In this document: in pieces, positions 26,113 through 34,241 of the stretch
How the letters are laid out: each line of letters starts with the position of its first letter
Numbering within the stretch: the first letter of the stretch is position 1
Origin: VSJD01 sp041653875
Lineage (GTDB): Bacteria > Verrucomicrobiota > Kiritimatiellia > JAAZAB01
Direction of reading: 5' to 3'
Assembly: GCA_041653875.1 (NCBI GenBank)
Contig: JBAZEM010000004.1
Span: forward strand, 62,001 to 126,000
Length of the DNA: 64,000 bases
Made by a program: the position numbers and the translations under genes
Notes under the pieces: model-generated
Database searches by the model: none
The model's input: the letters and a program-made list of their open reading frames with translations, nothing else
What the model was told of the DNA's origin: nothing

Positions 26113-26646
26113 CTAAGACAGCACACGGTCGAGCAAGTCCGGCAGGTCCCTCATTGCGGGCACGCGATAGTCGGCCTGGGATGCGGCCGCGCCGTCACCC
26201 ACGCGAATCGTGCGGCACCCCGCGCGGCGGCCGGCCTCGATATCCGTTTCCGCGTCACCGACCATCCAGGATGAGGCCAAATCCAAGCCGTGCTTGAGGG
26301 CCATGGTTTTCAGCATGCCCGGCTGCGGCTTGCGGCAGTCGCACTCGCCCACGTCATGGGGACAATAAGCCACATCCAAGATATCCAAGCGATATTCCCG
26401 CAGCAGGTCCCGCAGGTTCCTGTGCATGGCTTCCACCTCGGCCGCGCTCACGAGACCACGGGCCACCGCCCGCTGGTTGGTGACAATCGCCGCCTGGTAC
26501 CCATGCGCGCGCGCCACGCGCAGGGCTTCCACGAACTCCGGCAGAAGGTGAAATTCCGCCCAGTTCAAAACGTAGCGCCCCGCGCCCGGCGACGCGTTCA
26601 CGATGCCGTCACGGTCGAAAAAAACACAACGGACAGCTTGGTTCAT
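26113..26646 (-). CDS. HAD-IIIA phosphatase, GmhB-like
   Basis: A 177-residue HAD-superfamily enzyme of the histidinol-phosphatase/GmhB branch. FFDRDGIVN (9-17) supplies the nucleophile and acid, ATNQRAVARG follows, and CPHDVGECDCRKPQPGML provides zinc-binding Cys/His and the catalytic Lys; SWMVGDAETDIEAGRRAG closes the site. The likely substrate is D-glycero-D-manno-heptose 1,7-bisphosphate for lipopolysaccharide core, but related phosphatases use other sugars. ATG at 26646 is chosen by homology. Confidence 0.88.
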   Translation of the reverse strand: MNQAVRCVFFDRDGIVNASPGAGRYVLNWAEFHLLPEFVEALRVARAHGYQAAIVTNQRAVARGLVSAAEVEAMHRNLRDLLREYRLDILDVAYCPHDVGECDCRKPQPGMLKTMALKHGLDLASSWMVGDAETDIEAGRRAGCRTIRVGDGAAASQADYRVPAMRDLPDLLDRVLS

Positions 26647-26661
26647 AAGAATTCCGAAGTT

Positions 26662-26766
26662 GTAGCCGCGAGACGACCCGCCTGCAACGCTATGCGCAGC
26701 ATTGCGGGCAGGTAGGCTCGCGCAATTGGTTTGAAAACGTCGGCCTAACGTCCGACGGCTACAGGA
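26662..26766. repeat. Palindromic element with a nested 36-bp insertion
   Basis: The outer element (TGTAGCCGCGAGACGA .. TAGGCTCGCG .. CGTCGGCCTAACGTCCGACGG) also occurs uninterrupted at 62528-62596. Here it is split at GACGA/TAGG by a 36-bp palindrome (26677-26712) starting CCCGCCTGCAACGC. The rest of the gap to 26890 has no visible gene. Confidence 0.8.
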
Positions 26767-26889
26767 ACAGTTACCCACGATCCCGGATTGGGGCCGTCCC
26801 ATCTTATTTCCTTTTCAGAACCTCCGAAAAATGAATAATAGGGTAAATTCAACTGTCTGGCAACATCGTCGGGAGAGTGGGAGTCGAGA

Positions 26890-26936
26890 ATGATTAATGG
26901 TAAATGGTCAATGGTTGATGGAAAATGGGAAACAGG
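26890..26936 (+). repeat. Heptad array before the GHL10-type gene
   Basis: Units TGGTAAA, TGGTCAA, TGGTTGA, TGGAAAA and TGGGAAA repeat every 7 nt. The array runs into the possible start codon at 26925. Confidence 0.65.
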
Positions 26937-29537
26937 CTGATGAGAAATAATCGGCAGAGGCGCGATGGAGGCTTGTGGCTGGGCGTGATTTTCTGGTTGA
27001 CATTGGCCGGCATGGCCGCCGCCGATAGCACAAAATCACTCGATATCTTCGCCTTTCGCAAAGCCGCCGAGGCCCCGCAAGCCTGGAAGGCCGGCAACGG
27101 TTCGCCCGCCGTCTCCTACGAACCGGAATCACCCTGCGGCGTCCGGTTCCCCGGCCTGTTTGGCGCAAACAACAACCGCGCGTATTGGGATCGCGCCGTG
27201 GCCCTCGACCTGCGCGGCTATGATCTCCTCGAACTGGATCTGACCTGCATCCGGCCGGAGACAATTCGAACTTTCGCCTTGTATCTTAAAAGCGGCGACG
27301 GCTGGTATCTTTGGTCGGCGCCCCTCACGGAAGGCGGCCGGCAAAAATTGTTTTTTTTCATCAAAGACGCCACTGTGGAAGGCAAGCCCGCCGGATGGAA
27401 CGCCATCAGCGCCGTGCGCATCAGTCTGACCAGGGAAGAGGGGGAAGCGAGGAAAGCGGGAGAGAGCGGAGAGCGGGGAGCGGGGAGCGGGGAGCGGGGA
27501 GCGGAGAGCGGAGAGCGGAGAGCGGGGAGCGGGGAGCGGGGAGCGGCGGCGGTCCTGACCCATGGTCTGCGCGCCCGCATCTGCGACCTGGTGATTGTGC
27601 AAGGCACGCTTTCGCTGGCCAACGCCGCCGAACGAACGTATGCCCGCAGTATGGCCCTACGCATCCGCCGCTGGCTTCAAGATTTGGGAATTGTGGCCGA
27701 CATCGCGGATGACGACGCCGTGGCGGCCGGCCGGCTGAAACCAAGCTCCGCCGGAGCGCTACGCCCAGGCGAGTCGGCGCGGCTGGCAATCCTGCCCTAC
27801 AACTCCCTGCCGCCGCGTAAAGAACTGCGGGCGCTGGAATCCTTTATCGAACGGGGCGGCAAGCTGATGGTGTTATATTCGGCGGAGCCCAGGCTGGCCG
27901 GGATGATGGGCCTGAAGTTAGGCAGTTACCAGGCGGCCAAGGCGGCCGGTCAATGGAGCAGTTATACGTTTAGCAAGTATGCTCCGCCACGCGTGCCGGA
28001 GACGATATACCAAAACTCGTACAATATATTGCCGGCCTATCCGGCGGACAAAAACAGCAAGGTAATTGCCTTCTGGCAAAACAGCGCCGGAAAAGATTCG
28101 GCCGATCCGGCCTGGGTGCAGTCACCCTGCGGTTTGTGGATGTCCCATATGCTCCTGGCCAGCGACGCCGTCAACAAACAACGCATGCTCTTGGCCATGT
28201 TGGGCGCTTATGTGCCTTCCCTCTGGGAACAGGCCGCCGCGCACGCCATGTCCCGCGCCGGGAAAGTGGGGCCGTTTAGCGACTTGAACGATGCCCTGAC
28301 CGGTATTACCAGGATGGCACGGGGCACAACGGCGGAGGAATCGGTGAAAGCCCTCCTGGCGCAGTGTGGGCAGGACTATAAAACAATGTCCGCCGCCCTG
28401 GCAACCCAGGCTACGCCGGAGGCTTCGCCGAGGCGGGAGCGAAAATACACGGAGGTCGTGGAAACCGGACAGCGCCTCCAAACCAAATTAGTGGAAGCCT
28501 TTGCCCGCGTCCAACGCCCTAAGAACCCGGAGTTCCGCGGAATTTGGGACCACACCGGCATGGGACTTTATCCCGGGAATTGGTCCAAAACCGCCCGAAT
28601 CCTGGCGGACGCCGGCATGAACGCTGTTTTTGTCAACGTACTCTGGTCCGGCCTGGCGCACTATGAAAGCCAGATTCTGCCACAGTCGGCCGCCGTCAGC
28701 CGCTACGGCGACCAATTGAAACAATGTATAGCCGCCGCGCATACGAACCGCATAGAAGTCCACATCTGGAAAATCTGCTGGAACCTGGGCAATGCGCCCA
28801 AATCTTTCGTGGCCGCCATGCGGAAGGCGGGGCGCTTGCAAGTCACCGACACCGGCAAGGAACTGGAATGGCTCTGTCCCTCCCACCCCGACAACGTGGC
28901 CTTGGAACTGAAAGCCGTCAGCGAGGTGCTCGCGCGCTATTCTGTGGACGGCATCCATCTGGATTATGTGCGCTACCCGGACAATCACGCCTGCTTCTGC
29001 GCCGGTTGTCGCCGGCGCTTCGGCCAGTGGCTGGGCGATAAAATTTCCGGCTGGCCCCGGAGCGCGCAAAGCGGAAATCTGAGCGAAAAATACAACGCCT
29101 GGCGCAGAGAGCAGATCACCGCGTTTGTCCATGCCGTGCACGACTTGTCCCGCAAAGCCGGAGCGAACATCCGCGTGTCGGCCGCGGTCTATGCGGAATA
29201 TCCCGGCTGTAGCGACAGCATCGGGCAGGACTGGGGCCGCTGGCTGAAAGAAGGCCTGGTGGATTTTGTCTGCCCCATGGATTACACCGCCGGCAACGAC
29301 GCGTTCAAGAACCTGGTCCGGCGGCAGTTGGCGCTTGCCAACGCCGGCGGACGCGTATTTCCCGGCATAGGCGTCACCTCCTCGGAAAGCCAGTTGACCC
29401 CCGACCAGGTCATCGAGCAAATCCGGCAGGCGCGCGCCGCCGGCGCCGGCGGGTTTGTCCTGTTCGACCTTAACCGCACGTTGGAGAAAGACGTACTGCC
29501 GGTGTTGCGCATGGGAATAACCAGGCCGGACCGGTGA
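26925..29537 (+). CDS. Secreted GHL10-type family 10 glycosylhydrolase-like protein
   Basis: An 870-residue secreted protein. A signal peptide (LWLGVIFWLTLAGMAAA) is followed by about 500 residues of mixed sequence including a carbohydrate-binding-like segment. The C-terminal TIM-barrel domain of the GHL10/YngK type has EFRGIWDHTGMGLYPGN, YSVDGIHLDYVRYPD and LVDFVCPMDYTAGND. Activity on polysaccharide or peptidoglycan is plausible but not shown. A 12-copy heptad repeat and two palindromic units are inserted in frame (27462-27545, 27740-27773, 28405-28440). The start could be Met at 26925 or 26940; the first lies inside a heptad array. Confidence 0.8.
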   Translation: MGNRLMRNNRQRRDGGLWLGVIFWLTLAGMAAADSTKSLDIFAFRKAAEAPQAWKAGNGSPAVSYEPESPCGVRFPGLFGANNNRAYWDRAVALDLRGYDLLELDLTCIRPETIRTFALYLKSGDGWYLWSAPLTEGGRQKLFFFIKDATVEGKPAGWNAISAVRISLTREEGEARKAGESGERGAGSGERGAESGERRAGSGERGAAAVLTHGLRARICDLVIVQGTLSLANAAERTYARSMALRIRRWLQDLGIVADIADDDAVAAGRLKPSSAGALRPGESARLAILPYNSLPPRKELRALESFIERGGKLMVLYSAEPRLAGMMGLKLGSYQAAKAAGQWSSYTFSKYAPPRVPETIYQNSYNILPAYPADKNSKVIAFWQNSAGKDSADPAWVQSPCGLWMSHMLLASDAVNKQRMLLAMLGAYVPSLWEQAAAHAMSRAGKVGPFSDLNDALTGITRMARGTTAEESVKALLAQCGQDYKTMSAALATQATPEASPRRERKYTEVVETGQRLQTKLVEAFARVQRPKNPEFRGIWDHTGMGLYPGNWSKTARILADAGMNAVFVNVLWSGLAHYESQILPQSAAVSRYGDQLKQCIAAAHTNRIEVHIWKICWNLGNAPKSFVAAMRKAGRLQVTDTGKELEWLCPSHPDNVALELKAVSEVLARYSVDGIHLDYVRYPDNHACFCAGCRRRFGQWLGDKISGWPRSAQSGNLSEKYNAWRREQITAFVHAVHDLSRKAGANIRVSAAVYAEYPGCSDSIGQDWGRWLKEGLVDFVCPMDYTAGNDAFKNLVRRQLALANAGGRVFPGIGVTSSESQLTPDQVIEQIRQARAAGAGGFVLFDLNRTLEKDVLPVLRMGITRPDR
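27462..27545 (+). repeat. Twelve-copy heptad repeat inside a coding sequence
   Basis: GAGAGCG and GGGAGCG units alternate in blocks (2, 4, 3, 3). The 84 bp equals 28 codons, so the frame is kept; the translation is a Gly/Ser/Glu/Arg-rich insert. Confidence 0.92.
27740..27773 (+). repeat. 34-bp coding repeat shared with the pilin leader
   Basis: ACCAAGCTCCGCCGGAGCGC then TACGCCCAGGCGAG. It matches 59942-59975 at all but three positions; both copies lie in frame inside genes of unrelated function. Confidence 0.75.
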
Positions 29538-29544
29538 CCGGCTC

Positions 29545-29755
29545 AAGTTTAATGGCGTTACACTGGCGTCCCATAGGGACGCCAAGACTGTAGCCGTTTA
29601 GGCCGTAGGCTGTAGGTCGGAATCAATAAAGCACATTGGAAAAAACCGGAGCTGAAGTTTGCGAAGCATCAGTAAAGTTTTCGCTTTTTTCGTGATTTTA
29701 CCTACAGCCTACAGTCTGAGCATCCTATGGGATGCTAATGATGGCATTACAAGGT
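29545..29755. repeat. MITE-like element with long imperfect inverted ends
   Basis: The left end carries the palindrome GGCGTCCCATAGGGACGCC (29565-29583) followed by AGACTGTAG and TAGGCTGTAGG. The right end carries AGCATCCTATGGGATGCT (29719-29736) and the complementary CCTACAGCCTACAGTCT. The order is mirrored, giving inverted ends of about 60 bp around an AT-rich core. No gene is visible from 29538 to 29887. Confidence 0.55.
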
Positions 29756-29887
29756 TGACTTTGTGTCTAAAATGCTCGTGAGCAAATTAAGGTATGGTCT
29801 AAACTACCAACGCGGGGTATGCCCGCAACCTAAAGAATTTGCCCGCTAACCATTAAGAGTTAAGATGGATATAGCGTGGAGACAAAC

Positions 29888-30120
29888 ATGAAAAATCGCA
29901 TTGAAATTAACCGGCAATTCATTTCGGCAAACCGTGCGTGGCAGGCACAAGAATCACCGTGCAAAGCGTTTTGGAACTTGTGCGGGACGGCATTCCATTT
30001 GAGCGGATTATTCTCGATTACCACCCGGATCTGACGATTGAGGACATTCAGGCCTGTGTTCAATATGCCATGGATATTGTGGCAGTCGAAGATGTGCACA
30101 TCGAAATGGCGCGCGCATGA
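29888..30120 (+). pseudogene. DUF433-type antitoxin, frameshifted
   Basis: ATG at 29888 reads MKNRIEINRQFIS, a typical DUF433 N-terminus. The expected continuation GKPCVAGTRITVQSVLELVRDG lies in the next frame, ending at 30120 with VQYAMDIVAVED. The shift falls near 29918-29925. DUF433 proteins act as VapB-like antitoxins, usually beside a PIN-like toxin. Only a 38-codon open frame (30117-30233, starting MKFLR) follows, perhaps a toxin remnant. A sequencing error, or use of the GTG at 29938, could also explain the frame. Confidence 0.65.
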
Positions 30121-30270
30121 AATTCCTCCGGGTTTGTGGTCGTAGAGCCGTTCCGACATCGGTTCAGAAAGATCAACACCTAACCGTTTTAATTTTGACT
30201 GGCGGCGACAGTTCCACTATGCTTCCCGTTTGAAAGACGGCAATAACACCTTGACTCCGGGAATATAATC

Positions 30271-31020
30271 ATGACCATGAAACCGACCGGCAAAAGCAAA
30301 TTCAAACGGATTCTTTTAAAGCTCAGCGGCGAGGCCATGCAGAACAAGCAAAGCCGCTTGAGCATCGATCCGGACATGGTGCGGACCGTCGCCGAGCGGG
30401 TCAAGGCGGCGCGCACCATGGGCGCGCAGATCGCGGTGGTCATCGGCGGCGGCAACATTTTCCGGGGCGGCAACGGACAGGCCCACGGGATCGACCGCAA
30501 CATGGGAGACTACATGGGCATGCTGGCCACGGTGATCAACGCCCTGGCGTTGCAGGATGCCCTTGAAAAAATCGGCGTGGAGACCCGCGTGCAGACGGCC
30601 ATCGAAATGAAACAGGTGGCCGAGCCGTTCATCCGCCGGCGGGCGATCCGGCATCTGGAAAAGGGGCGCGTGGTCATTTTCGGCGGCGGCACGGGCAACC
30701 CCTATTTTACCACCGACAGCGCCGCGGCCCTGCGCGCCAACGAAATTGACGCCGATGTCCTGCTGAAGGCCACCAAGGTCGATGGGATTTATACGGACGA
30801 CCCGTTTAAAAACGCGAAGGCCCAGCGCTATACAACCCTGACCTTCGGCCAGGCGCTGAAGGATTCGCTGAAGGTGATGGATTCGGCGGCTTTTGCATTG
30901 TGCATGGAGAACAATATCCCTATTATTGTGTTCGATTTTTTCAAACCCGGAAACGTCGAGCGCGTGCTGGCGGGTTGCCGAATCGGCACGCTGGTCAAAA
31001 ACCCTGCCATAGGCGGGTAA
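30271..31020 (+). CDS. pyrH: UMP kinase PyrH
   Basis: The 249-residue amino-acid-kinase-fold enzyme has RILLKLSGEAMQ, VIGGGNIFRGG, YMGMLATVINALALQD, GGGTGNPYFTTDSAAALRA and the KVDGIYTDDP substrate loop. It phosphorylates UMP to UDP and is usually a GTP-activated hexamer. The frr gene begins 21 bp downstream, the common pyrH-frr arrangement. Confidence 0.96.
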   Translation: MTMKPTGKSKFKRILLKLSGEAMQNKQSRLSIDPDMVRTVAERVKAARTMGAQIAVVIGGGNIFRGGNGQAHGIDRNMGDYMGMLATVINALALQDALEKIGVETRVQTAIEMKQVAEPFIRRRAIRHLEKGRVVIFGGGTGNPYFTTDSAAALRANEIDADVLLKATKVDGIYTDDPFKNAKAQRYTTLTFGQALKDSLKVMDSAAFALCMENNIPIIVFDFFKPGNVERVLAGCRIGTLVKNPAIGG

Positions 31021-31041
31021 AACCTAATCGGAGCGCAGACA

Positions 31042-31605
31042 ATGGAATCACTGGATGATGTCCTGCTGGAAACCGAAGACAAGATGTCCAAGTCGCTGGA
31101 ATTCCTGCAACAGCAGTTTGCGGGGTTACGCACCGGCAAGGCCTCCGCCAACCTGGTGGACCATATCACCGTGGCGTATTACGGCGCCCAGGTGCGCCTG
31201 CGCGAGATCGCCAATATCTCGACGCCCGACATGCGGCTCATCGTAATCAACGCTTACGACCCCACCGCCTTGCCGGCCATCGAGAAAGCCATCAGCGCCG
31301 CCAACCTCGGCGTCACGCCGCTCAACGATGGGCGCGTCATCCGCATTCCGATCCCGGAACTTAGCGAGGAACGCCGCCGCGAACTCTCCAAAGTGGCCAA
31401 ACAGATGACCGAAAAGGCGCGGGTCGTCATCCGCGGCAACCGCCAGGAGGCCAACGAACTGATCAAGCGCCTGCTCAAAGACAGTTCGATCACGGAGGAC
31501 GAGAAAGACCACGCCCTCAAGGAAATTCAGAAATACACGGACGATTTCATCAAAAAAATGGATCAGGTTCTGGAAGCCAAGGAAAAGGAAATGATGACGT
31601 TCTGA
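31042..31605 (+). CDS. frr: Ribosome recycling factor
   Basis: The 187-residue protein has the RRF features: MSKSLEFLQQQFAGLRTGKAS, QVRLREIANIS, LNDGRVIRIPIPELSEERR and the terminal helix DDFIKKMDQVLEAKEKEMM. It splits post-termination ribosomes with EF-G. It is cotranscribed with pyrH and is followed by an inverted repeat. Confidence 0.96.
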   Translation: MESLDDVLLETEDKMSKSLEFLQQQFAGLRTGKASANLVDHITVAYYGAQVRLREIANISTPDMRLIVINAYDPTALPAIEKAISAANLGVTPLNDGRVIRIPIPELSEERRRELSKVAKQMTEKARVVIRGNRQEANELIKRLLKDSSITEDEKDHALKEIQKYTDDFIKKMDQVLEAKEKEMMTF

Positions 31606-31634
31606 ATAAATTTTTCGCCAGTCGAAAAATTTAT
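31606..31634 (+). terminator. Inverted repeat after frr
   Basis: Perfect 12-bp arms ATAAATTTTTCG and CGAAAAATTTAT surround the loop CCAGT, starting at the frr stop. The stem is AT-rich without a long T tail, so a terminator is possible but it could equally bind a regulator. Confidence 0.5.
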
Positions 31635-31652
31635 AACCGTGGAGAAAAAACC

Positions 31653-32774
31653 ATGAAAGACAACGAATCCACGCCTAAACCGACGGAAACGTCGCCTATT
31701 GACGCCGACGCCAAGAGCCAAACCTCGCGAATTTCCTTGGGGAGCGCCCGGCAGATTAAATCGGCGCTCGAAACGAAAAAAGCCACAAGCCGCATATCCG
31801 ACACGCCAACGTATGTCGAACAAATCACGCAAACCATTCACTTGAGACGCCCCCCCACTTCGCCGATCACGGTGCAGCCCATTGACATGCCGCCGGCATC
31901 GAATAAGCCGGGCGATGCCGATCTCATGCAGGCGCCCACCGCCGTCCGCCCCATGACCGCCGAAACGGCCAAGCGGCAAACCTCGCGAATCGGGTTGCCC
32001 GAGTCAGTGGCGCCCAAGAGTCCCGTGGATTTTAAGCGGAGCACCGGGCCCATTTTGGGCATTCCAACGCATGCCGGGCCGATTCCACAAACCATTCGCC
32101 TGAAACGCCCAGCCACGTCGCAATTGACGCGCCCGCCCACGTCGCCGATCGTCTCCAAGCAATCCGAGCCCGCGCCAATGCCGCATGTGGAAAAGACATT
32201 GCGAAGCGACCATGACATCACCGAAGCGCCGACAATCGTCAAACATATTGCCGCACCCAAGACATCGACATCGCGTATCGTTCTGGACGACTTGCCCGCG
32301 CCAACCTCCGCCCCCGCCAAACAGGCAACAAGCAAAATCCCGCCGCTCACGACCGCGGAACCACCGGCGCCCAAGACGATCCGCCTGAAACGCCCTTCCA
32401 CCGTGAGTGACGCCGAGGAAGCCGCCAACGCCGCAGCGGAGGGAGCGTTGCGGACGATCAGAAAAGGCGAGACATCGAAGATCGATTTGCCGATCGAGGA
32501 TAGCTCCCTGACGCCCATTACCCAGCGCAAGACAATCAAGATCAAGCGCACGGACCGCACCACTCCTGCGCCTCGCGCATCGACGCCGGCCGCCGTTGCG
32601 GCGCCAAAGCCCGGCGCCCGCGCGGAAGCGCCCGCGCCGCAAGAGAGTGAAATGTTGGCGCTTCCGCTCGTGACACTGGCCGCAACGCTCTGCATCGCCG
32701 CCCTGGTTTATATCATGGTCGCCCAGACATTTGGCGTCCACCTGCTTTTGCCCGCTTCCATGCAATTACACTGA
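31653..32774 (+). CDS. Pro/Thr-rich protein with KTIRLKRP repeats and a C-terminal membrane anchor
   Basis: A 373-residue protein, mostly disordered and rich in Thr, Pro, Ala and Lys. Two short motifs recur: T-S-R/K-I-x-L (QTSRISL, QTSRIGL, STSRIVL, ETSKIDL) and TIRLKRP-like (TIHLRRP, TIRLKRP twice, TIKIKRT). A single transmembrane helix ends it (LPLVTLAATLCIAALVYIMVA, about 345-365), making it a tail-anchored type. I do not recognise a characterised family. It starts 48 bp after frr. The repeated motifs look like multivalent binding peptides. Confidence 0.7.
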   Translation: MKDNESTPKPTETSPIDADAKSQTSRISLGSARQIKSALETKKATSRISDTPTYVEQITQTIHLRRPPTSPITVQPIDMPPASNKPGDADLMQAPTAVRPMTAETAKRQTSRIGLPESVAPKSPVDFKRSTGPILGIPTHAGPIPQTIRLKRPATSQLTRPPTSPIVSKQSEPAPMPHVEKTLRSDHDITEAPTIVKHIAAPKTSTSRIVLDDLPAPTSAPAKQATSKIPPLTTAEPPAPKTIRLKRPSTVSDAEEAANAAAEGALRTIRKGETSKIDLPIEDSSLTPITQRKTIKIKRTDRTTPAPRASTPAAVAAPKPGARAEAPAPQESEMLALPLVTLAATLCIAALVYIMVAQTFGVHLLLPASMQLH

Positions 32775-32786
32775 TATGACAGTAGT

Positions 32787-32882
32787 CCGAAGCCAGAATT
32801 CAGAAGTCAGAATAAAGATACAATCGATGAGATTTAAATTATGCAGGCCTGTTCGCATGCCATTCTGAATTCTGACTCCTGT
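32787..32882. repeat. Inverted heptad arms upstream of trxA
   Basis: AGCCAGA, ATTCAGA, AGTCAGA face TTCTGAA, TTCTGAC and TCCTGTA about 50 bp later; the arms are complementary. Confidence 0.65.
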
Positions 32883-32917
32883 ATTCCATTAGATTAAAAA
32901 TTATAGGAGGCCTTGCC

Positions 32918-33247
32918 ATGTCATCCAACCTGATCGTCAACCTGACTGCCGCCAACTGGGACACGGAAGTGACGAAAGCGACGGTACCAGTGCTGGTGGA
33001 TTTTTGGGCCGAATGGTGCGGCCCCTGTAAAATGATCGCCCCGCTCCTCGACGAATTGGCGGGCGAATTGGCCGGCAAAGTCAAGATTGCCAAAGTCAAC
33101 GTCGAGGATGGCCAGGACCTGGCCGCCAAATTCCAAATCCACTCCATCCCCACCCTGCTGGTCTTCAAGGCCGGGGTCGTCCAGGAACAAATGGTCGGCG
33201 CCCCGCGCAAAGCCGACCTGAAAACCAAGCTGAGCGCCTACCTGTAG
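32918..33247 (+). CDS. trxA: Thioredoxin
   Basis: A 109-residue thioredoxin with the active site WAEWCGPCKM, the cis-Pro segment SIPTLLVFKAG, and VNVEDGQDLAAKFQI. It reduces disulfides in the cytoplasm. A textbook AGGAGG precedes the ATG. Confidence 0.96.
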   Translation: MSSNLIVNLTAANWDTEVTKATVPVLVDFWAEWCGPCKMIAPLLDELAGELAGKVKIAKVNVEDGQDLAAKFQIHSIPTLLVFKAGVVQEQMVGAPRKADLKTKLSAYL

Positions 33248-33461
33248 GCCGCATTGGAATGAGCGCCGGAATCGCCACTGTTCAGCGAATCCACCGCCGG
33301 CCATCGGCGGTTCAAACATTTAAGAAACTTGGATTGGAAGCCTGCACATTCCATGGATGGCGGACGGCCACGACCGCCGGGAACGACGGCGGAGGCCCGT
33401 CGCCCTATCACAAAACAAAGTTGTTTATTCATAAACACTTGTGTTTCCATCTGCGTTTCAA

Positions 33462-33571
33462 GTTAGGCGGCCAAAGGCCGCGACTTTGCCGTTCTCTCGA
33501 ACGGCGCTACAACGAGCCGGTGTAGTTGCGGTTCGATAGAACCGCTTGCCGCCGTGTGGATTGAAATTCCT
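33462..33571 (+). repeat. 110-bp composite hairpin element, copy A
   Basis: GTTAGGCGGCCAAAGGCCGC leads into GCCGTTCTCTCGAACGGC and GCGGTTCGATAGAACCGC hairpins and ends with GATTGAAATTCCT. It is identical to the reverse complement of 45911-46020. Confidence 0.9.
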
Positions 33572-33965
33572 TAACATCGAGTTAGGCCCCGCAACGGGGC
33601 GGCTTTTCATAACGCCCGGTGAGGGCACCGGGCCTACAGTATTGTAGGCCGGGTCCCCTGACCCGGCGGGTTTGGATTTCCTATACATCAAGTTAGGCCC
33701 CGTAGCGGGGCGATTTTTTTCATGTAGAGCCGACTTTATGTCGGCTATCTTCGCACAGAATAGCCGGTCTGAAACCGGCTCTACATCGGTTTGTCCGCCG
33801 TAGGCGGATCCGCCTCTGGCGGAAATTTCCTATGCATTCAAATTAGGCCCCCAAAAGCGGGGCGGACTCTTATAGCCGCGGCGGTAACGCCGTGGCCGCC
33901 GAAGAATCCACGCCGTCACCTGCCCGCAGTGCTACGCACAGCATTGCGGGCGGGCCGGCGCGGCT
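33572..33965. repeat. Mosaic of palindromic units downstream of trxA
   Basis: In order: TTAGGCCCCGC..GCGGGGCG; an ACGCCCGGTGAGGGCACCGG/GGCCGGGTCCCCTGACCCGGC pair; another AGGCCCCG unit; GTAGAGCCGACTTTATGTCG..ACCGGCTCTAC; a GGCGGATCCGCC unit; and a GCCGCGGCGGTAACGCCGTGGCC unit carrying a nested 36-bp palindrome (33919-33954). Linkers resemble TTTCCTATACATCAAGTTAGG. Much of 33594-33687 recurs at 50794-50887. No gene is seen before 34242. Confidence 0.85.
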
Positions 33966-34169
33966 ACGAAAAGCAATTTCCTATTAGATCGAGTTGCTGG
34001 TGTGGCGCGATGTTCGGCAAATCCTCGGCGCGCCGGGCACGGTTTTCGGCGTCGCCGGATATGGCGGGGCAACCGCATGGGAGGCGCGGCGGCACCGGCC
34101 CAGGTCCTGCGAACGATTCGCCGCAGCACAGGGACGTCATGAAATCGTGGCCGTTTGGTGAGTTTGCAT

Positions 34170-34207
34170 TTGACATCCTGCCGGCATTATATTATTTATA
34201 ATAATAT
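34170..34207 (+). promoter_or_regulatory. Putative promoter with palindrome for the pseudokinase gene
   Basis: TTGACA at 34170 is followed by an AT-rich region that contains TATAAT (34197) within the palindrome ATATTATT-TAT-AATAATAT (34189-34207). Spacing to TATAAT is long (21), so the exact -10 is uncertain; the palindrome could be an operator. Confidence 0.35.
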
Positions 34208-34241
34208 CAGATTCGGTTCCCGAAAATTTACCGGGGCAAAC

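Noticed and set aside
26897..26936. Heptad repeats and GGTCAATGG-like words considered as a CRISPR array
   Set aside because: Units are 7 nt without unique spacers of constant length and no cas genes are present.
30117..30233. MKFLR 38-codon frame as a functional PIN-like toxin
   Set aside because: Too short and without acidic catalytic residues; at most a remnant.
31606..31634. Classical rho-independent terminator after frr
   Set aside because: The stem is AT-rich and there is no T run after it; kept only as a possible terminator.
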